36,338 nucleotides of DNA, taken from Pseudomonas gingeri (lineage in GTDB: Bacteria > Pseudomonadota > Gammaproteobacteria > Pseudomonadales > Pseudomonadaceae). The notes below the pieces were generated by a model. It did no database searches. It saw only the letters and a program-made list of their open reading frames with translations, and had not been told where the DNA came from. Position numbers and translations under genes: made by a program. Location: assembly GCF_013386165.1 (NCBI RefSeq), contig NZ_JACAOS010000040.1, forward strand, positions 1 through 36,338, given 5' to 3'. Below, piece by piece: positions 24,601 through 34,515 of the stretch; position 1 is the stretch's first letter; each line of letters starts with the position of its first letter.

Positions 24601-26582
24601 AGGCGGGCAGCCGCTGGGCCCTCGAAGATCGGGTCGCCCGGCTGTTTCCGAGCTTTTCCGATGAGCGGATCCGGCAATTTATCGGCAGCCTGAACAGCAT
24701 GCGGGTCTTTGATGAAGTGCGACGGCTGGAGCAGGCGTACGAACAACTGACGGAGGAACTGGAGACCTGGTCGTTCATCACCTCCAGCACTCACCCGGTC
24801 AGCGGGGAACGCCTGAGCCTGATGCAGCGCCTCAACCAGCAACGCACCCGCGCCCAGTTCGCCGAAGCCATTCGGCGCTGCTGGCGCCGTGAACCCGACC
24901 TTTTCTACTCCAACAATCCCGAGGAGCACGGCTACACCCTCAGCGCCAATGGCTTGCTGGGCGAATTGCCCGAACTGTCCGTCGACTTCAACCACGTCCG
25001 CTATCTGAACCTGGCGGCCGACACTCCAGCCCGGGAGTTGGCCCGGTTCATGGAGCGTTTTCCCAACCTGCGCCGTCTCTCCATCCGTGGTTTCCAACTC
25101 GACGACCTGCCCGAATCGATCACACGGGGACAACTGACCGAGTTGAGCCTGATCAACTGCAATCTGCGTTTGACCGTCCAGGCGAGGCAAGCACTCGGCA
25201 GCATGCAGACCCTGGAGATTCTTGACCTGAGCCACAACCCCCTCGGCCTGGTCCCCGACCTGCGTCAACTGCAGGCACTGGCGGTCATCGACCTGAGCCA
25301 CAGTGGAATCAATGCGCTTCCCGAGGGCCTGTTCGAACTGCCACGATTGGAAGCCGCCCTGCTCAACGACAACGCCATCCGCGAACTGCCGCAGACACTC
25401 AACGAGATGTCCGGCAATCTCGGTTCCGGCCTGGAACTGAACAACAACCCGCTGTCCGAGACCAGCCTGCAACGCGCCCGGGATTATTACCGTAGAACCG
25501 GCCACTCACTCGGCGTTCAGTCCCTGTCCGAACGCACGCGTATCCAGGCGCTTTATCCGGGCCTGAATGGCGAAGAGCTGGAGAGTTTCATCCGGGCCCA
25601 GCCGCGACTCCTCGAGGACTCCTTGAACCAGTTGAGCCGACTGGAGGCCCAATACCGCCAGCTGCGCGCCGATCTACAGGCCTGGAGCGGCGATGTCCCC
25701 AGGCTTCACCCGCAAACGCAGGAACCGCTGAGCCAGATCGAGCGGGCGCTGGAAAGTCTGAACCGAGATGACTTTGCCCAACAACTGCAACGGAGCTGGC
25801 AGCGCCTGAGCGAAGAAATACTGCCCGACGGCACACGTTTGTATAGCTTCTCTTTCACCCAGCGAATCACCGGCAGACTGCCCGCGCTTTCAGCCGATTT
25901 CAGCCATATCGCCCGCCTGGAAGTCCATGGTTACGGCGCCTGCGACGGGCTCGATGGCTTCCTCCACAGCTTCCCCCGGCTACGTGTGCTGTATGCCTCC
26001 AGCTTTATCGACCGGGATTTCCCCACCGCGATTTTCGACATGCCGCACTTGAGAAACCTGGATATGCCCTATGGCCTGATCCAACTGAGCGACACCTCAC
26101 ACCAACTGCTCTCGGACATGACCGGCTTGCAGATGCTCGATCTGTCCGGCAATCCACTGCAACCCGGCCCGCCGCGCGCCGAGGGCATGCTGCTGACACC
26201 GAGCGTCGCACGGATGACCGACCTGAGGGTGCTCGACCTGAGCGACAGTGGTCTTGAACAGACGCCCGAGGGATTGTTCGGACTCCGTGTGCTGGGGATT
26301 GCCGACTTGCGCGACAACCAGATCAGAGACATACCGGAAAGCCTGTTCGAAGTGCCGACCTCGCAGGTGGTGACCTATGATTTCAGGAACAACCCGTTGA
26401 CGGAGGCCAGCCTGCAAAGAGTCCGCAGCTACAGAGAGCTGAACGGCGGCGTGCAGCAGGTCAGAATCCTGATCGGTGACGATGTGAGCAGCGGCGAAGA
26501 GAGCGAAAGCGACAGCGACAATGGCGGCAGTCTCGCGCCGGCGGCATCCCCCATCACGCCGCCCACACCCCGCGAAGAATAA
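21630..26582 (+). CDS. Large leucine-rich-repeat protein with dermonecrotic-toxin-like (DUF6543-type) N-terminus
   Basis: Protein of 1650 residues. The N-terminus (DNFELIKNKLPNWLTGASR onward) resembles the DUF6543/dermonecrotic-toxin-like region of large Pseudomonas LRR proteins. Two hydrophobic stretches lie at about 391-420 and 445-470, flanking a charged GIEDWGHDEREQ segment, and could insert into a membrane. Two related modules follow. Each has a helical stretch (starting near 1000 and 1303, RLFPSFSDERI / ALYPGLNGEEL) and then LRRs with LxxLxLxxxxLxxLP-type units (about 1110-1280 and 1405-1615). The last 25 residues are acidic and disordered. No signal peptide is seen. The IpaH/SspH NEL ubiquitin-ligase domain expected after the LRRs in related effectors is absent. 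The ribosome-binding site is weak. It ends three bases from the convergent argR stop codon. Confidence 0.8.
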   Translation: MPMPAETDLPHDPDNFELIKNKLPNWLTGASRTLLQAHGDSLLLTHTHKARLAEYLHALQGLEAFAVPILSNALKARFGHELNPQHDRINGVRLITAATLSTPRKISVVDMSLLEAALKNFVAPQHENLIFYNESSLYRRVDARQSPPIQAFTVRAFVELCRELDIGGQYDRHMSAVLLPKKPSGAADNRFRDQFELSERYELITQTHIALMKGHISRSTHQFLLAASQQERLSYWDGKPVSCCELQMFNFKTPLSSSTGVTLKGALLIEHQDTLAARNRPCIVYLSGDPEQALKQYASFEAFEQELAIRLGDSGYRSFFRRYINQRTQAAFFSALGAPGTAADLQLKRFPLIGHPLRELHTQHLVKLLDDGNVNAVPVTDIDRQDHRDYLQSLADIGLNLLNVAALFVPGLGEAMLAVAGAQMFSQIYNGIEDWGHDEREQALKGLIGVTLNLVLIGGVTVVAHRFAGAGLVKELKQVTLPTGESTLWKPDLTPYEHSPALPESAQPNASGRYEFNNRQYLKQGERFYEVELNPQGNRGRIKHPRGHKSYSPAFWHNGAGAWFHELENPLQWQGPQLMHRLGLAGEAFSDIDAARIMAVSDTDEALLRRVHFDSQRPPALLKDSLLRFRLDHDIQGFIEQMARGEATPDESMQEQILLDLWQSQPKALRLVDDQGQVIMETVRTGTAQGQRVTISLDQLHNGDLLKTVLNSPDLDESDLRTLLGESQNFATPAEKPQTRLLNFRKQIARHAQLRQKALFESQYRFRTQAQDPTVGVLQTAFPDLPVAVLEELAEHASGAQLQALRESAEIASGIADEAALYHSKVRLARAREGLYLAASGNADSEKLVLHSVQRLPGWSTQVRIEMRAHASSGPLLDSIGAVDAPICKVLIKENGLYQTRDALDQELHGSDDLYASLLHALPDTQRSELGYPSPNQGAQLKQAVQNSRLPDPDALRQLLHMPPAIPSEHSPMALAKRRPGYPLSGRGAPQAGSRWALEDRVARLFPSFSDERIRQFIGSLNSMRVFDEVRRLEQAYEQLTEELETWSFITSSTHPVSGERLSLMQRLNQQRTRAQFAEAIRRCWRREPDLFYSNNPEEHGYTLSANGLLGELPELSVDFNHVRYLNLAADTPARELARFMERFPNLRRLSIRGFQLDDLPESITRGQLTELSLINCNLRLTVQARQALGSMQTLEILDLSHNPLGLVPDLRQLQALAVIDLSHSGINALPEGLFELPRLEAALLNDNAIRELPQTLNEMSGNLGSGLELNNNPLSETSLQRARDYYRRTGHSLGVQSLSERTRIQALYPGLNGEELESFIRAQPRLLEDSLNQLSRLEAQYRQLRADLQAWSGDVPRLHPQTQEPLSQIERALESLNRDDFAQQLQRSWQRLSEEILPDGTRLYSFSFTQRITGRLPALSADFSHIARLEVHGYGACDGLDGFLHSFPRLRVLYASSFIDRDFPTAIFDMPHLRNLDMPYGLIQLSDTSHQLLSDMTGLQMLDLSGNPLQPGPPRAEGMLLTPSVARMTDLRVLDLSDSGLEQTPEGLFGLRVLGIADLRDNQIRDIPESLFEVPTSQVVTYDFRNNPLTEASLQRVRSYRELNGGVQQVRILIGDDVSSGEESESDSDNGGSLAPAASPITPPTPREE

Positions 26583-26585
26583 GCC

Positions 26586-27578
26586 CTAGCCGCGTTCCGA
26601 AGGCACCGACGACAACTCGAACGGACTGCTGCTGCGCCGCTGGTTGCGATCTTCCCGTGGCGTGGCGCCAAAGAAGTTGCGGTAGGCGCTGGAGAAATGC
26701 GGCCCCGAGGAGAAACCGCAGGACAGGCCGATCTGGATGATCGACTTGCTGGTCTGCATCAACATCTGCCGTGCCTTGTTCAGGCGCAGTTCCAGGTAAT
26801 ACTGGCTCGGCACACGGTTGAGGTACTGCTTGAAGATCCGCTCCAACTGGCGTCGCGACACACAGACATGCTGGGCGATCTCGTCGGTGGTCAACGGCTC
26901 CTCGATATTGGCTTCCATCAGCAGCACGGCCTGGGTCAGCTTCGGATGGCTGGAGCCCAGGCGGTTCTGCAACGGAATGCGCTGGCGCTCGCCGCCTTCA
27001 CGGATACGCTCGACCACCAACTCCTCGGAAACCGCACCGGCCAGTTCAGCACCATGGTCACGGGCGAGGACCGCCAGCAGCAGGTCCAGCACCGACATGC
27101 CGCCACAGGCGGTCAGGCGATCACGGTCCCAGTCGAACAGATGACTGGTGGCAATCACCTTGGGAAAACGTTCGGCGAAATCATCCTGCCAGCGCCAGTG
27201 CACCGCCGCGCGATAACCGTCGAGCAAGCCGAGCTGGGCCAAGGGGTAAACCCCGGCGGACAAACCCGCCACCACGCAACCCGAGCGCACCAGTTGCTTG
27301 AGGGCACTGCTCAAGGCCGGCGCCAGGCTGGTGGGCGGCTCGTCAGCCAGCAGGAAGAGTTTCTGGAACCCTTCCAGCTTGCCGGCCCAGGGCTCGCCCG
27401 GCAGTTGCCAGCCACCAGCGGCCAAGGCCTCGGCGGGCGCTTCGGCCTGCAGGAAAGACAATTCGTAGACGACTTCCGGATGCACCCGCTGAGCGACACG
27501 CAAGGCCTCCTCGGCCAGCGCCAGCGTCAAGGCTTGGGTGCTGGGCCAAATCAGGAAACCAATTCGATGGGCAGTCAT
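26586..27578 (-). CDS. argR: Arginine-responsive transcriptional regulator ArgR (AraC/XylS family)
   Basis: Protein of 330 residues. The N-terminal half is a DJ-1/PfpI-like glutaminase-type domain (GFLIWPSTQALTLALAEEAL to about 190). The C-terminal part is an AraC-type double helix-turn-helix (about 225-325) with LTTDEIAQHVCVSRRQLERIFKQ and IIQIGLSCGFSSGPHFSSAYRNFFG. In P. aeruginosa ArgR activates the aru and aot operons and represses arginine biosynthesis genes in response to arginine. The start at 27578 gives the family length; the open frame to 27662 is not used. It is the last gene of the aot operon, 124 bases after aotP. Confidence 0.95.
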   Translation of the reverse strand: MTAHRIGFLIWPSTQALTLALAEEALRVAQRVHPEVVYELSFLQAEAPAEALAAGGWQLPGEPWAGKLEGFQKLFLLADEPPTSLAPALSSALKQLVRSGCVVAGLSAGVYPLAQLGLLDGYRAAVHWRWQDDFAERFPKVIATSHLFDWDRDRLTACGGMSVLDLLLAVLARDHGAELAGAVSEELVVERIREGGERQRIPLQNRLGSSHPKLTQAVLLMEANIEEPLTTDEIAQHVCVSRRQLERIFKQYLNRVPSQYYLELRLNKARQMLMQTSKSIIQIGLSCGFSSGPHFSSAYRNFFGATPREDRNQRRSSSPFELSSVPSERG

Positions 27579-27702
27579 GGCAGGCAATCCGAAAACAGAA
27601 CAGGGTGAAAAGCCGAAGGCGGCCAACTCAAAGTAGACCACGCCGCGCTCGGCGCGCAGCATGACCTATTTTGGTGCGCAACGGCAGCATAAAAAGCGAC
27701 GA

Positions 27703-28467
27703 CTATTTCAAGCTGCCCGAGAGGAATTGCTGCAGCCGCTCGGATTGCGGGTTGACCAGCACCTCGCGCGGATTGCCGCGTTCTTCGACCACGCCTTTGT
27801 GCAAAAACACCAGCTGGTTGGAGACTTCACGGGCAAAGCCCATCTCGTGGGTCACCACCACCATGGTCCGGCCTTCCTGGGCCAGGGCCTGCATCACCTT
27901 CAGCACGTCACCCACCAATTCCGGGTCGAGGGCCGAGGTCGGCTCGTCGAACAGCATCACTTCCGGCTCCACCGCCAGCGCCCGGGCAATTGCCACGCGC
28001 TGTTGCTCGCCACCGGACATATGGCCCGGGTAGGCATCCTTGCGATGCGCCACGCCGACTTTCGCCAGGTAGTACTCGGCCTTTTCCAGCGCCTCTTTCT
28101 TCGACATGCCGAGCACGTGAATCGGCGCCTCGATAATGTTTTCCAGCGCGGTCATGTGCGACCACAGGTTGAAATGCTGGAACACCATCGACAGCCGCGA
28201 ACGCATGCGCTGCAACTGCTTCGGATCGGCGGCCTTCAGCGCGCCGTCCTTGCCGGCCACCAGCTTCAACTCTTCATTGTTGAGCAGGATGCGCCCCGCA
28301 TAGGGCTGCTCCAGCAGGTTGATGCAGCGCAGGAAAGTACTTTTGCCGGAGCCACTGGAGCCGATGATGCTGATCACATCACCCGCGGCGGCTTCCAGGG
28401 ACACGCCCTTGAGCACTTCGTGACTGCCATAGCGTTTATGCAGGTCTTGGACTTCAAGCTTGTACAT
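27703..28467 (-). CDS. aotP: Arginine/ornithine ABC transporter, ATP-binding protein
   Basis: Protein of 254 residues, the HisP-type ATPase of a polar amino-acid importer. Walker A GSSGSGKST is at 36-44, the Q-loop at VFQHFN, the signature MSGGEQQ at 150-156, Walker B VMLFDEP at 170-176 and the H-loop histidine at H206 in THEMG. The start at 28467 (MYKLEVQDLHKRYG) fits the family; the longer open frame overlaps aotO. It lies 28 bases after aotO. Confidence 0.95.
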   Translation of the reverse strand: MYKLEVQDLHKRYGSHEVLKGVSLEAAAGDVISIIGSSGSGKSTFLRCINLLEQPYAGRILLNNEELKLVAGKDGALKAADPKQLQRMRSRLSMVFQHFNLWSHMTALENIIEAPIHVLGMSKKEALEKAEYYLAKVGVAHRKDAYPGHMSGGEQQRVAIARALAVEPEVMLFDEPTSALDPELVGDVLKVMQALAQEGRTMVVVTHEMGFAREVSNQLVFLHKGVVEERGNPREVLVNPQSERLQQFLSGSLK

Positions 28468-28495
28468 GCGGTCGGTTCTCACAAAAACAGTCGGG

Positions 28496-29608
28496 TCAGT
28501 CGCTGAGCAGGCGTCCGTGGCGAAGCGGTACACGCCCCGCCACCTTGGCCAGCCAGATCGAGGGTTGGGCGTAACGCAGCCGTTCCACGGCATACAAGAC
28601 ACCGCTCGTGCCGGCACACACGGTGCTGACCCGGTCGGATAAAGGATCGATCACTTCGAACAGGGGTTCGCCGGCTTCCACCCAACTCCCCACCGGCACC
28701 AGGAAACTCAACACACCAGGGTGCGGCGCATAGAGCAACTCGGTGCCTTCGAACGGCATGCCCTCGCAAGGCTCCTGTTGCGCGGCCGGCCATTCTCCGT
28801 CGATCAGGCCCTGCTCCGCGAGGAACGCCAGAATGCCTTCGGCCTGGGCCTCGGCCTGCTCACGACCGGTATCGGCCTGGCCACCCAGCTCGATGGTGGT
28901 GGCCATGCAAGCCAGTGGGATCTGCGCGTCCGGGAACTCACGGGACAGACGCAGCCACGGCAGCGAACAGGCCTCGTCGAACGACGTACCGCCCGACTCT
29001 TCCGCCAGCAACCCGACGCGGACCTTGAGCTGCGCCGCCAGGGAACGCCACTGCGGCCAGTGCTGGGGAAAGGTGTACATGTGCAACGCGGCTTCGCAAT
29101 CACAATGCAGGTCGAGCACCAGGTCGGCATCACAAGCGTGGCTCAGCAACACTCGCTGCATGCCTTGCAGCTGGCTGGTCGCCGCCGGCAACGCAGCCAG
29201 CACTTCAAGCATGGCCTGGCGAATCAGCCGAACGTTGGCGTGCGGATCGTCGCCCAGACGGCCTTTGACCAAGGCGCTGACCGGCTCGGTCAACGGGACA
29301 AAATCGCGGTTGAAATTCTTGCCGCTGCCGTACTCGAAACGCCCCTGATGGTTGCCTTGCAGCAACTGGCCGAGGCCGATCGGATTGGCCACCGGCACCA
29401 GTTCGATCACGCCCTTGAGGGCCCCGCGGGCTTCCAACTCGACCAGGCGCTTTTTCAGCTCCCAGGCCGTGCGCATACCCGGTAATTCGTCGGCGTGCAA
29501 GCTGGCCTGGATATAGGCCTTGCGCTCGCCGCTGCCAAAACGGAACACCGAGACCTGGCGTTCCGTGCCCAGGCTACCCCAGGGCAAAGGATGATCGATA
29601 CGTTGCAT
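28496..29608 (-). CDS. aotO: AotO, succinylglutamate desuccinylase/aspartoacylase family protein
   Basis: Protein of 370 residues. The zinc-binding HxxE pair is readable as SLHADE (H38, E41), with a further His-rich segment LVLDLHCDCEAALHMY, as in the M14-like AstE/aspartoacylase family. It is encoded inside the transporter operon, two bases after aotM, as in PAO1, where aotO was reported as not needed for arginine/ornithine uptake. A hydrolase acting on an arginine derivative is a reasonable inference, but the substrate is unknown. It is only distantly related to the AstE encoded at 13504-14511. Confidence 0.88.
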   Translation of the reverse strand: MQRIDHPLPWGSLGTERQVSVFRFGSGERKAYIQASLHADELPGMRTAWELKKRLVELEARGALKGVIELVPVANPIGLGQLLQGNHQGRFEYGSGKNFNRDFVPLTEPVSALVKGRLGDDPHANVRLIRQAMLEVLAALPAATSQLQGMQRVLLSHACDADLVLDLHCDCEAALHMYTFPQHWPQWRSLAAQLKVRVGLLAEESGGTSFDEACSLPWLRLSREFPDAQIPLACMATTIELGGQADTGREQAEAQAEGILAFLAEQGLIDGEWPAAQQEPCEGMPFEGTELLYAPHPGVLSFLVPVGSWVEAGEPLFEVIDPLSDRVSTVCAGTSGVLYAVERLRYAQPSIWLAKVAGRVPLRHGRLLSD

Positions 29609-29610
29609 AG

Positions 29611-30309
29611 TCAGTGCTTCCTCGGCGCCAGGTAACCCAACCAGCGGCGCTCAGCCAGCTTGAACAGGCGCACCAGGATGAAGGTCAGGCACAGGTAGAA
29701 CGCGCCGGCGGTGATGTAGGCCTCGAACGGCAGGTAATACTGGGCGTTGACGGTACGGGCGGCGCCGGTGATGTCGATCAGGGTGACGATGGACGCCAGA
29801 CTGGTGGTCTGCAGCATCATGATCACTTCGTTGCTGTATTGCGGCAGCGCCCGGCGCAGGGCCGACGGCAGCAGGATGCGGCGGTACAGCTTGTAGCGCG
29901 ACATGCCCATGGCCTTGGCCGCCTCGATCTCGCCATTGGGCGTGGCCCGCAGGCTGCCGGCAATGATTTCAGCGGTGTAGGCGCTGGTGTTGATGGCAAA
30001 GGCCAGGCAGGCACAGAAGGTCGCGCTCGACAGCCAGGGCCAGAAAATACTCTCGCGCACCGCCTCGAACTGGGCCAGGCCGTAGTAGATCAGGAACAAC
30101 TGCACCAACATCGGCGTGCCACGGATCACGTAGGTGTAGAGCCAGGCGCTCATGTTCACCACCGGCTGCTTGGAGACCCGCATCAGCCCCAGGGGCAATG
30201 CCGCCAGCAGACCGAACAGCAAGGACAAGGCCAGCAGTTTCAAGGTGGTCAGCAAGCCGCCGAGGTACAGCGGCATGGCTTCCCAGATGACGTTGTAGTC
30301 GAAGATCAT
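29611..30309 (-). CDS. aotM: Arginine/ornithine ABC transporter, permease (HisM type)
   Basis: Protein of 232 residues, an inner-membrane permease with five to six transmembrane helices. The cytoplasmic EAA-type loop that contacts the ATPase is at EIEAAKAMGMSRYKLYRRILLP. It starts within the aotQ stop region (four-base ATGA overlap), so translation is coupled, and pairs with AotQ to form the channel. Confidence 0.94.
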   Translation of the reverse strand: MIFDYNVIWEAMPLYLGGLLTTLKLLALSLLFGLLAALPLGLMRVSKQPVVNMSAWLYTYVIRGTPMLVQLFLIYYGLAQFEAVRESIFWPWLSSATFCACLAFAINTSAYTAEIIAGSLRATPNGEIEAAKAMGMSRYKLYRRILLPSALRRALPQYSNEVIMMLQTTSLASIVTLIDITGAARTVNAQYYLPFEAYITAGAFYLCLTFILVRLFKLAERRWLGYLAPRKH

Positions 30310-30995
30310 AGATCAGCCGCCCTTACGCCTACCGAGTAGCGCTTCTCAAGGTGACGCAATGCCAGCAACGAGACACTGGTGATCACCAGGTACATCGCCG
30401 CCACCGCGAGGAAGAAGGTGAAAGGCTCGCGGGTGGCATCCGCCGCCTGCTTGGCCTTGAACATCATGTCTTGCAGACCGACCACGGAAATCAGCGCGGT
30501 GGCCTTGGTCAGGACCAGCCAGTTGTTGGTGAAGCCGGGAATCGCCAGGCGAATCATCTGCGGCACCAGCACCCGGAAAAACACTTGCAGGCCACTCATG
30601 CCGTAGGACATGCCGGCTTCGGCCTGGCCCTTGGGGATCGCCATGAAGGCCCCACGGAAAGTTTCCGACAGATAAGCGCCGAAAATGAAACCCAGGGTGC
30701 CGATACCGGCGACCAGGGGGTTGAGGTCGATGTAATCGTCATAACCGAGCAGTGGCGCGACGCGGTTGAGCAGGTCCTGGCCACCGTAGAAGATCAGCAG
30801 GATCAGCACCAGGTCGGGAATCCCACGGATCACCGTGGCATACAGGTCGCCCAGCCAGGCCAGCCAGCGTACCGGCGACAGGCGCAAGGCCACCCCGATC
30901 AGGCCCAGGACAATGGCCAGGGCCATGGATGACAAGGCGAGCTGAAGCGTCAGCCAAACGCCATCGAGGATGACAGCCCCGTAGCCTTTCAACAT
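30306..30995 (-). CDS. aotQ: Arginine/ornithine ABC transporter, permease (HisQ type)
   Basis: Protein of 229 residues with transmembrane helices from about residue 10. The ATPase-contact loop is QAEAGMSYGMSGLQVFFRVLVPQ, a little diverged from the usual EAA sequence. It follows aotJ after a 91-base gap that contains a strong terminator hairpin, so its expression relies on read-through or a separate promoter. Confidence 0.94.
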   Translation of the reverse strand: MLKGYGAVILDGVWLTLQLALSSMALAIVLGLIGVALRLSPVRWLAWLGDLYATVIRGIPDLVLILLIFYGGQDLLNRVAPLLGYDDYIDLNPLVAGIGTLGFIFGAYLSETFRGAFMAIPKGQAEAGMSYGMSGLQVFFRVLVPQMIRLAIPGFTNNWLVLTKATALISVVGLQDMMFKAKQAADATREPFTFFLAVAAMYLVITSVSLLALRHLEKRYSVGVRAADL

Positions 30996-31021
30996 GATTC
31001 AGATCCTCGGAAGTAGGGATG

Positions 31022-31064
31022 AAAAAATGGCGCAAACCTCAGAGCTCCTGCTGCTTGCGCCATT
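31022..31064 (-). terminator. Intra-operon terminator between aotJ and aotQ
   Basis: On the minus strand AATGGCGCAA and TTGCGCCATT form a perfect ten-base stem with a 19-base loop, ending in TTTTTT. It follows the aotJ stop codon by about 22 bases. Such partial terminators let the binding protein be made in excess over the membrane parts. Confidence 0.85.
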
Positions 31065-31086
31065 CCGGACTTGTCACTGCGGCGGT

Positions 31087-31863
31087 TTATTTGCCGTAGA
31101 TGTCGAAGTCGAAGTACTTGTCCTGGATCTGCTTGTACGTGCCGTTGGCACGGATCGCGACGATGGCGGCGTTGATCTTGTCCAGATCGGCCTTGTCGCC
31201 TTTGCGCACGGCAATACCGATGCCGTCACCGAAGTACTTCTCGTCGGTGAATTGCGGGCCGACAAACGCGAAGCCTTTGCCCGAATCGGTCTTCAGGAAA
31301 CCGTCCTGCAGCAAGGTGGCGTCAGCCACGGTACCGTCGAGGCGACCGGCGGCCACGTCCAGGTAGATCTCGTTCTGCGAACCGTAAGGCTTGATTTCGG
31401 CGCCCAGCGGTTTGAGGACTTCTTCGGCGAAGCGATTGTGGATCGAACCCCGTTGCACACCGATCTTCTTGCCTTTGAGCTCGGACAGGTTGTCGCTGAC
31501 AACGGTGCCTTCCTTCATCACCAGGCGAGCCGGGGTGTTGTAGTACTTGTTGGTGAAGTCGACCGACTTCTTGCGATCATCGGTGATCGACATCGACGAC
31601 AGGATGGCGTCGATCTTGCGCACCTTGAGGGCCGGGATCAGGCCGTCGAACTCTTGCTCGACCCAGACGCACTTGACCTTCATCTCGGCGCACAGGGCGT
31701 TGCCGATGTCGTAGTCGAAACCGACGATGCTGCCGTCCGGCGCCTTCGAGGCGAACGGAGGGTAGGCGGCTTCGATACCGATCTTCAGTGGTTTTTCATC
31801 GGCGAATGTCGGCAGCGACAGCACGGAGAGTGCCAGGGCACCCAGCAGCACGAGTTTCTTCAT
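31087..31863 (-). CDS. aotJ: Arginine/ornithine ABC transporter, periplasmic binding protein
   Basis: Protein of 258 residues of the SBP type 3 family (HisJ/LAO-like). A signal peptide (MKKLVLLGALALSVLSLPTFA, cleaved before DEKPLKIG) directs it to the periplasm. Family markers are YPPFASKAPDGSIVGFDYDIGNALC and the ligand-contact segment LSSMSITDDRKKSVDFTNKYY. The start at 31863 follows GGAG at seven bases; the open frame to 31977 is rejected because it would hide the signal peptide. It is the first gene of the aotJQMOP-argR operon. Confidence 0.95.
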   Translation of the reverse strand: MKKLVLLGALALSVLSLPTFADEKPLKIGIEAAYPPFASKAPDGSIVGFDYDIGNALCAEMKVKCVWVEQEFDGLIPALKVRKIDAILSSMSITDDRKKSVDFTNKYYNTPARLVMKEGTVVSDNLSELKGKKIGVQRGSIHNRFAEEVLKPLGAEIKPYGSQNEIYLDVAAGRLDGTVADATLLQDGFLKTDSGKGFAFVGPQFTDEKYFGDGIGIAVRKGDKADLDKINAAIVAIRANGTYKQIQDKYFDFDIYGK

Positions 31864-32022
31864 CTTGAGACTCCATCGGTCAAGGGCAAAACGGCAGAGT
31901 GAGCAACAGCCCAATATGCGGATGGGAAAGCAGTCTTCGCGTAACGGTCGGCGGCGAACACGTTCAACGTGCACCACGACAAGCGAGTGATCGGCATTCT
32001 AACGACAGGTCCGAAGCCGATA

Positions 32023-32038
32023 TTTCCTCAATGCGACA
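32023..32038 (-). promoter_or_regulatory. Candidate ArgR half-site upstream of aotJ
   Basis: On the minus strand TGTCGC-ATTGAGGA-AA matches the TGTCGC-N8-AA half-site exactly, about 165 bases before the aotJ start codon. A diverged TGTCGT copy follows 31 bases downstream. This fits the known ArgR control of the aot operon in P. aeruginosa. Confidence 0.5.
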
Positions 32039-32366
32039 ACTAATTACAGATGCGCAGAGAAAGCAGGCCGGAGACATTGACAGCTCTTGAAATTCATGCA
32101 AGAGCGAAAGAAGGGGTAACCGATCTATCCTGCAAATAGCGGGCCTATTATTCGCAAAGCCTTCTATTCCGGCAAGCACGGCGTTCAATGAGATTTTAAA
32201 GGCGCTGTTTTCGGGCCTGAAACGGGCAGCGACGTTTCCCTTTGCCCCGAGTCCGGGCGGTCGGTGACACATTTGGTTACCCGCCGGAAAACCGGTAACA
32301 GAAGGCGGAATTCACAGCAAAAACCGATATTTATCTCACTTGATAGAGAGACATCTCCCCTTACCT

Positions 32367-32465
32367 GTAGGAGCGAGCTTGCTCGCGATGGTGGTTGTGA
32401 CGCCGCGTAGTGTCAGACAGTTCGCGTTATTGTTGACGCCTTATCGCGAGCAAGCTCGCTCCTAC
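32367..32465. repeat. REPIN between acsA and aotJ
   Basis: The 23-base REP GTAGGAGCGAGCTTGCTCGC... at 32367-32389 and its exact reverse complement at 32443-32465 enclose a 53-base spacer. It has the same arms as the element at 16289-16388 but in opposite polarity and with an unrelated spacer. Confidence 0.85.
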
Positions 32466-32502
32466 ACAGAAAGGGGCGTGGCGATCAGGGTATTTGTACA
32501 GA

Positions 32503-32539
32503 CAAAAAAGCCCCGCCCAGCGCAATGCCGGACGGGGCT
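32503..32539 (-). terminator. Intrinsic terminator of acsA
   Basis: On the minus strand AGCCCCG / CGGGGCT form the outer stem of a GC-rich hairpin followed by TTTTTT, about 20 bases after the acsA stop codon. Confidence 0.88.
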
Positions 32540-32559
32540 CGGTCAACCTGGAACGGCGC

Positions 32560-34515
<1,956 letters not shown>

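Larger units (their letters stand above)
31864..32502. other. Intergenic region aotJ / acsA
   Basis: This stretch of about 640 bases carries the aotJ promoter region with a candidate ArgR site, a REPIN (32367-32465) and the start of the acsA terminator. I see no gene. Around 32276-32299 there is a GTTACC-N12-GGTAAC inverted repeat of unknown meaning. Confidence 0.5.

Noticed and set aside
24504..25505. 333-codon minus-strand frame inside the LRR gene
   Set aside because: The plus-strand frame carries clear LRR periodicity over the same bases. The minus-strand product has no recognisable family.
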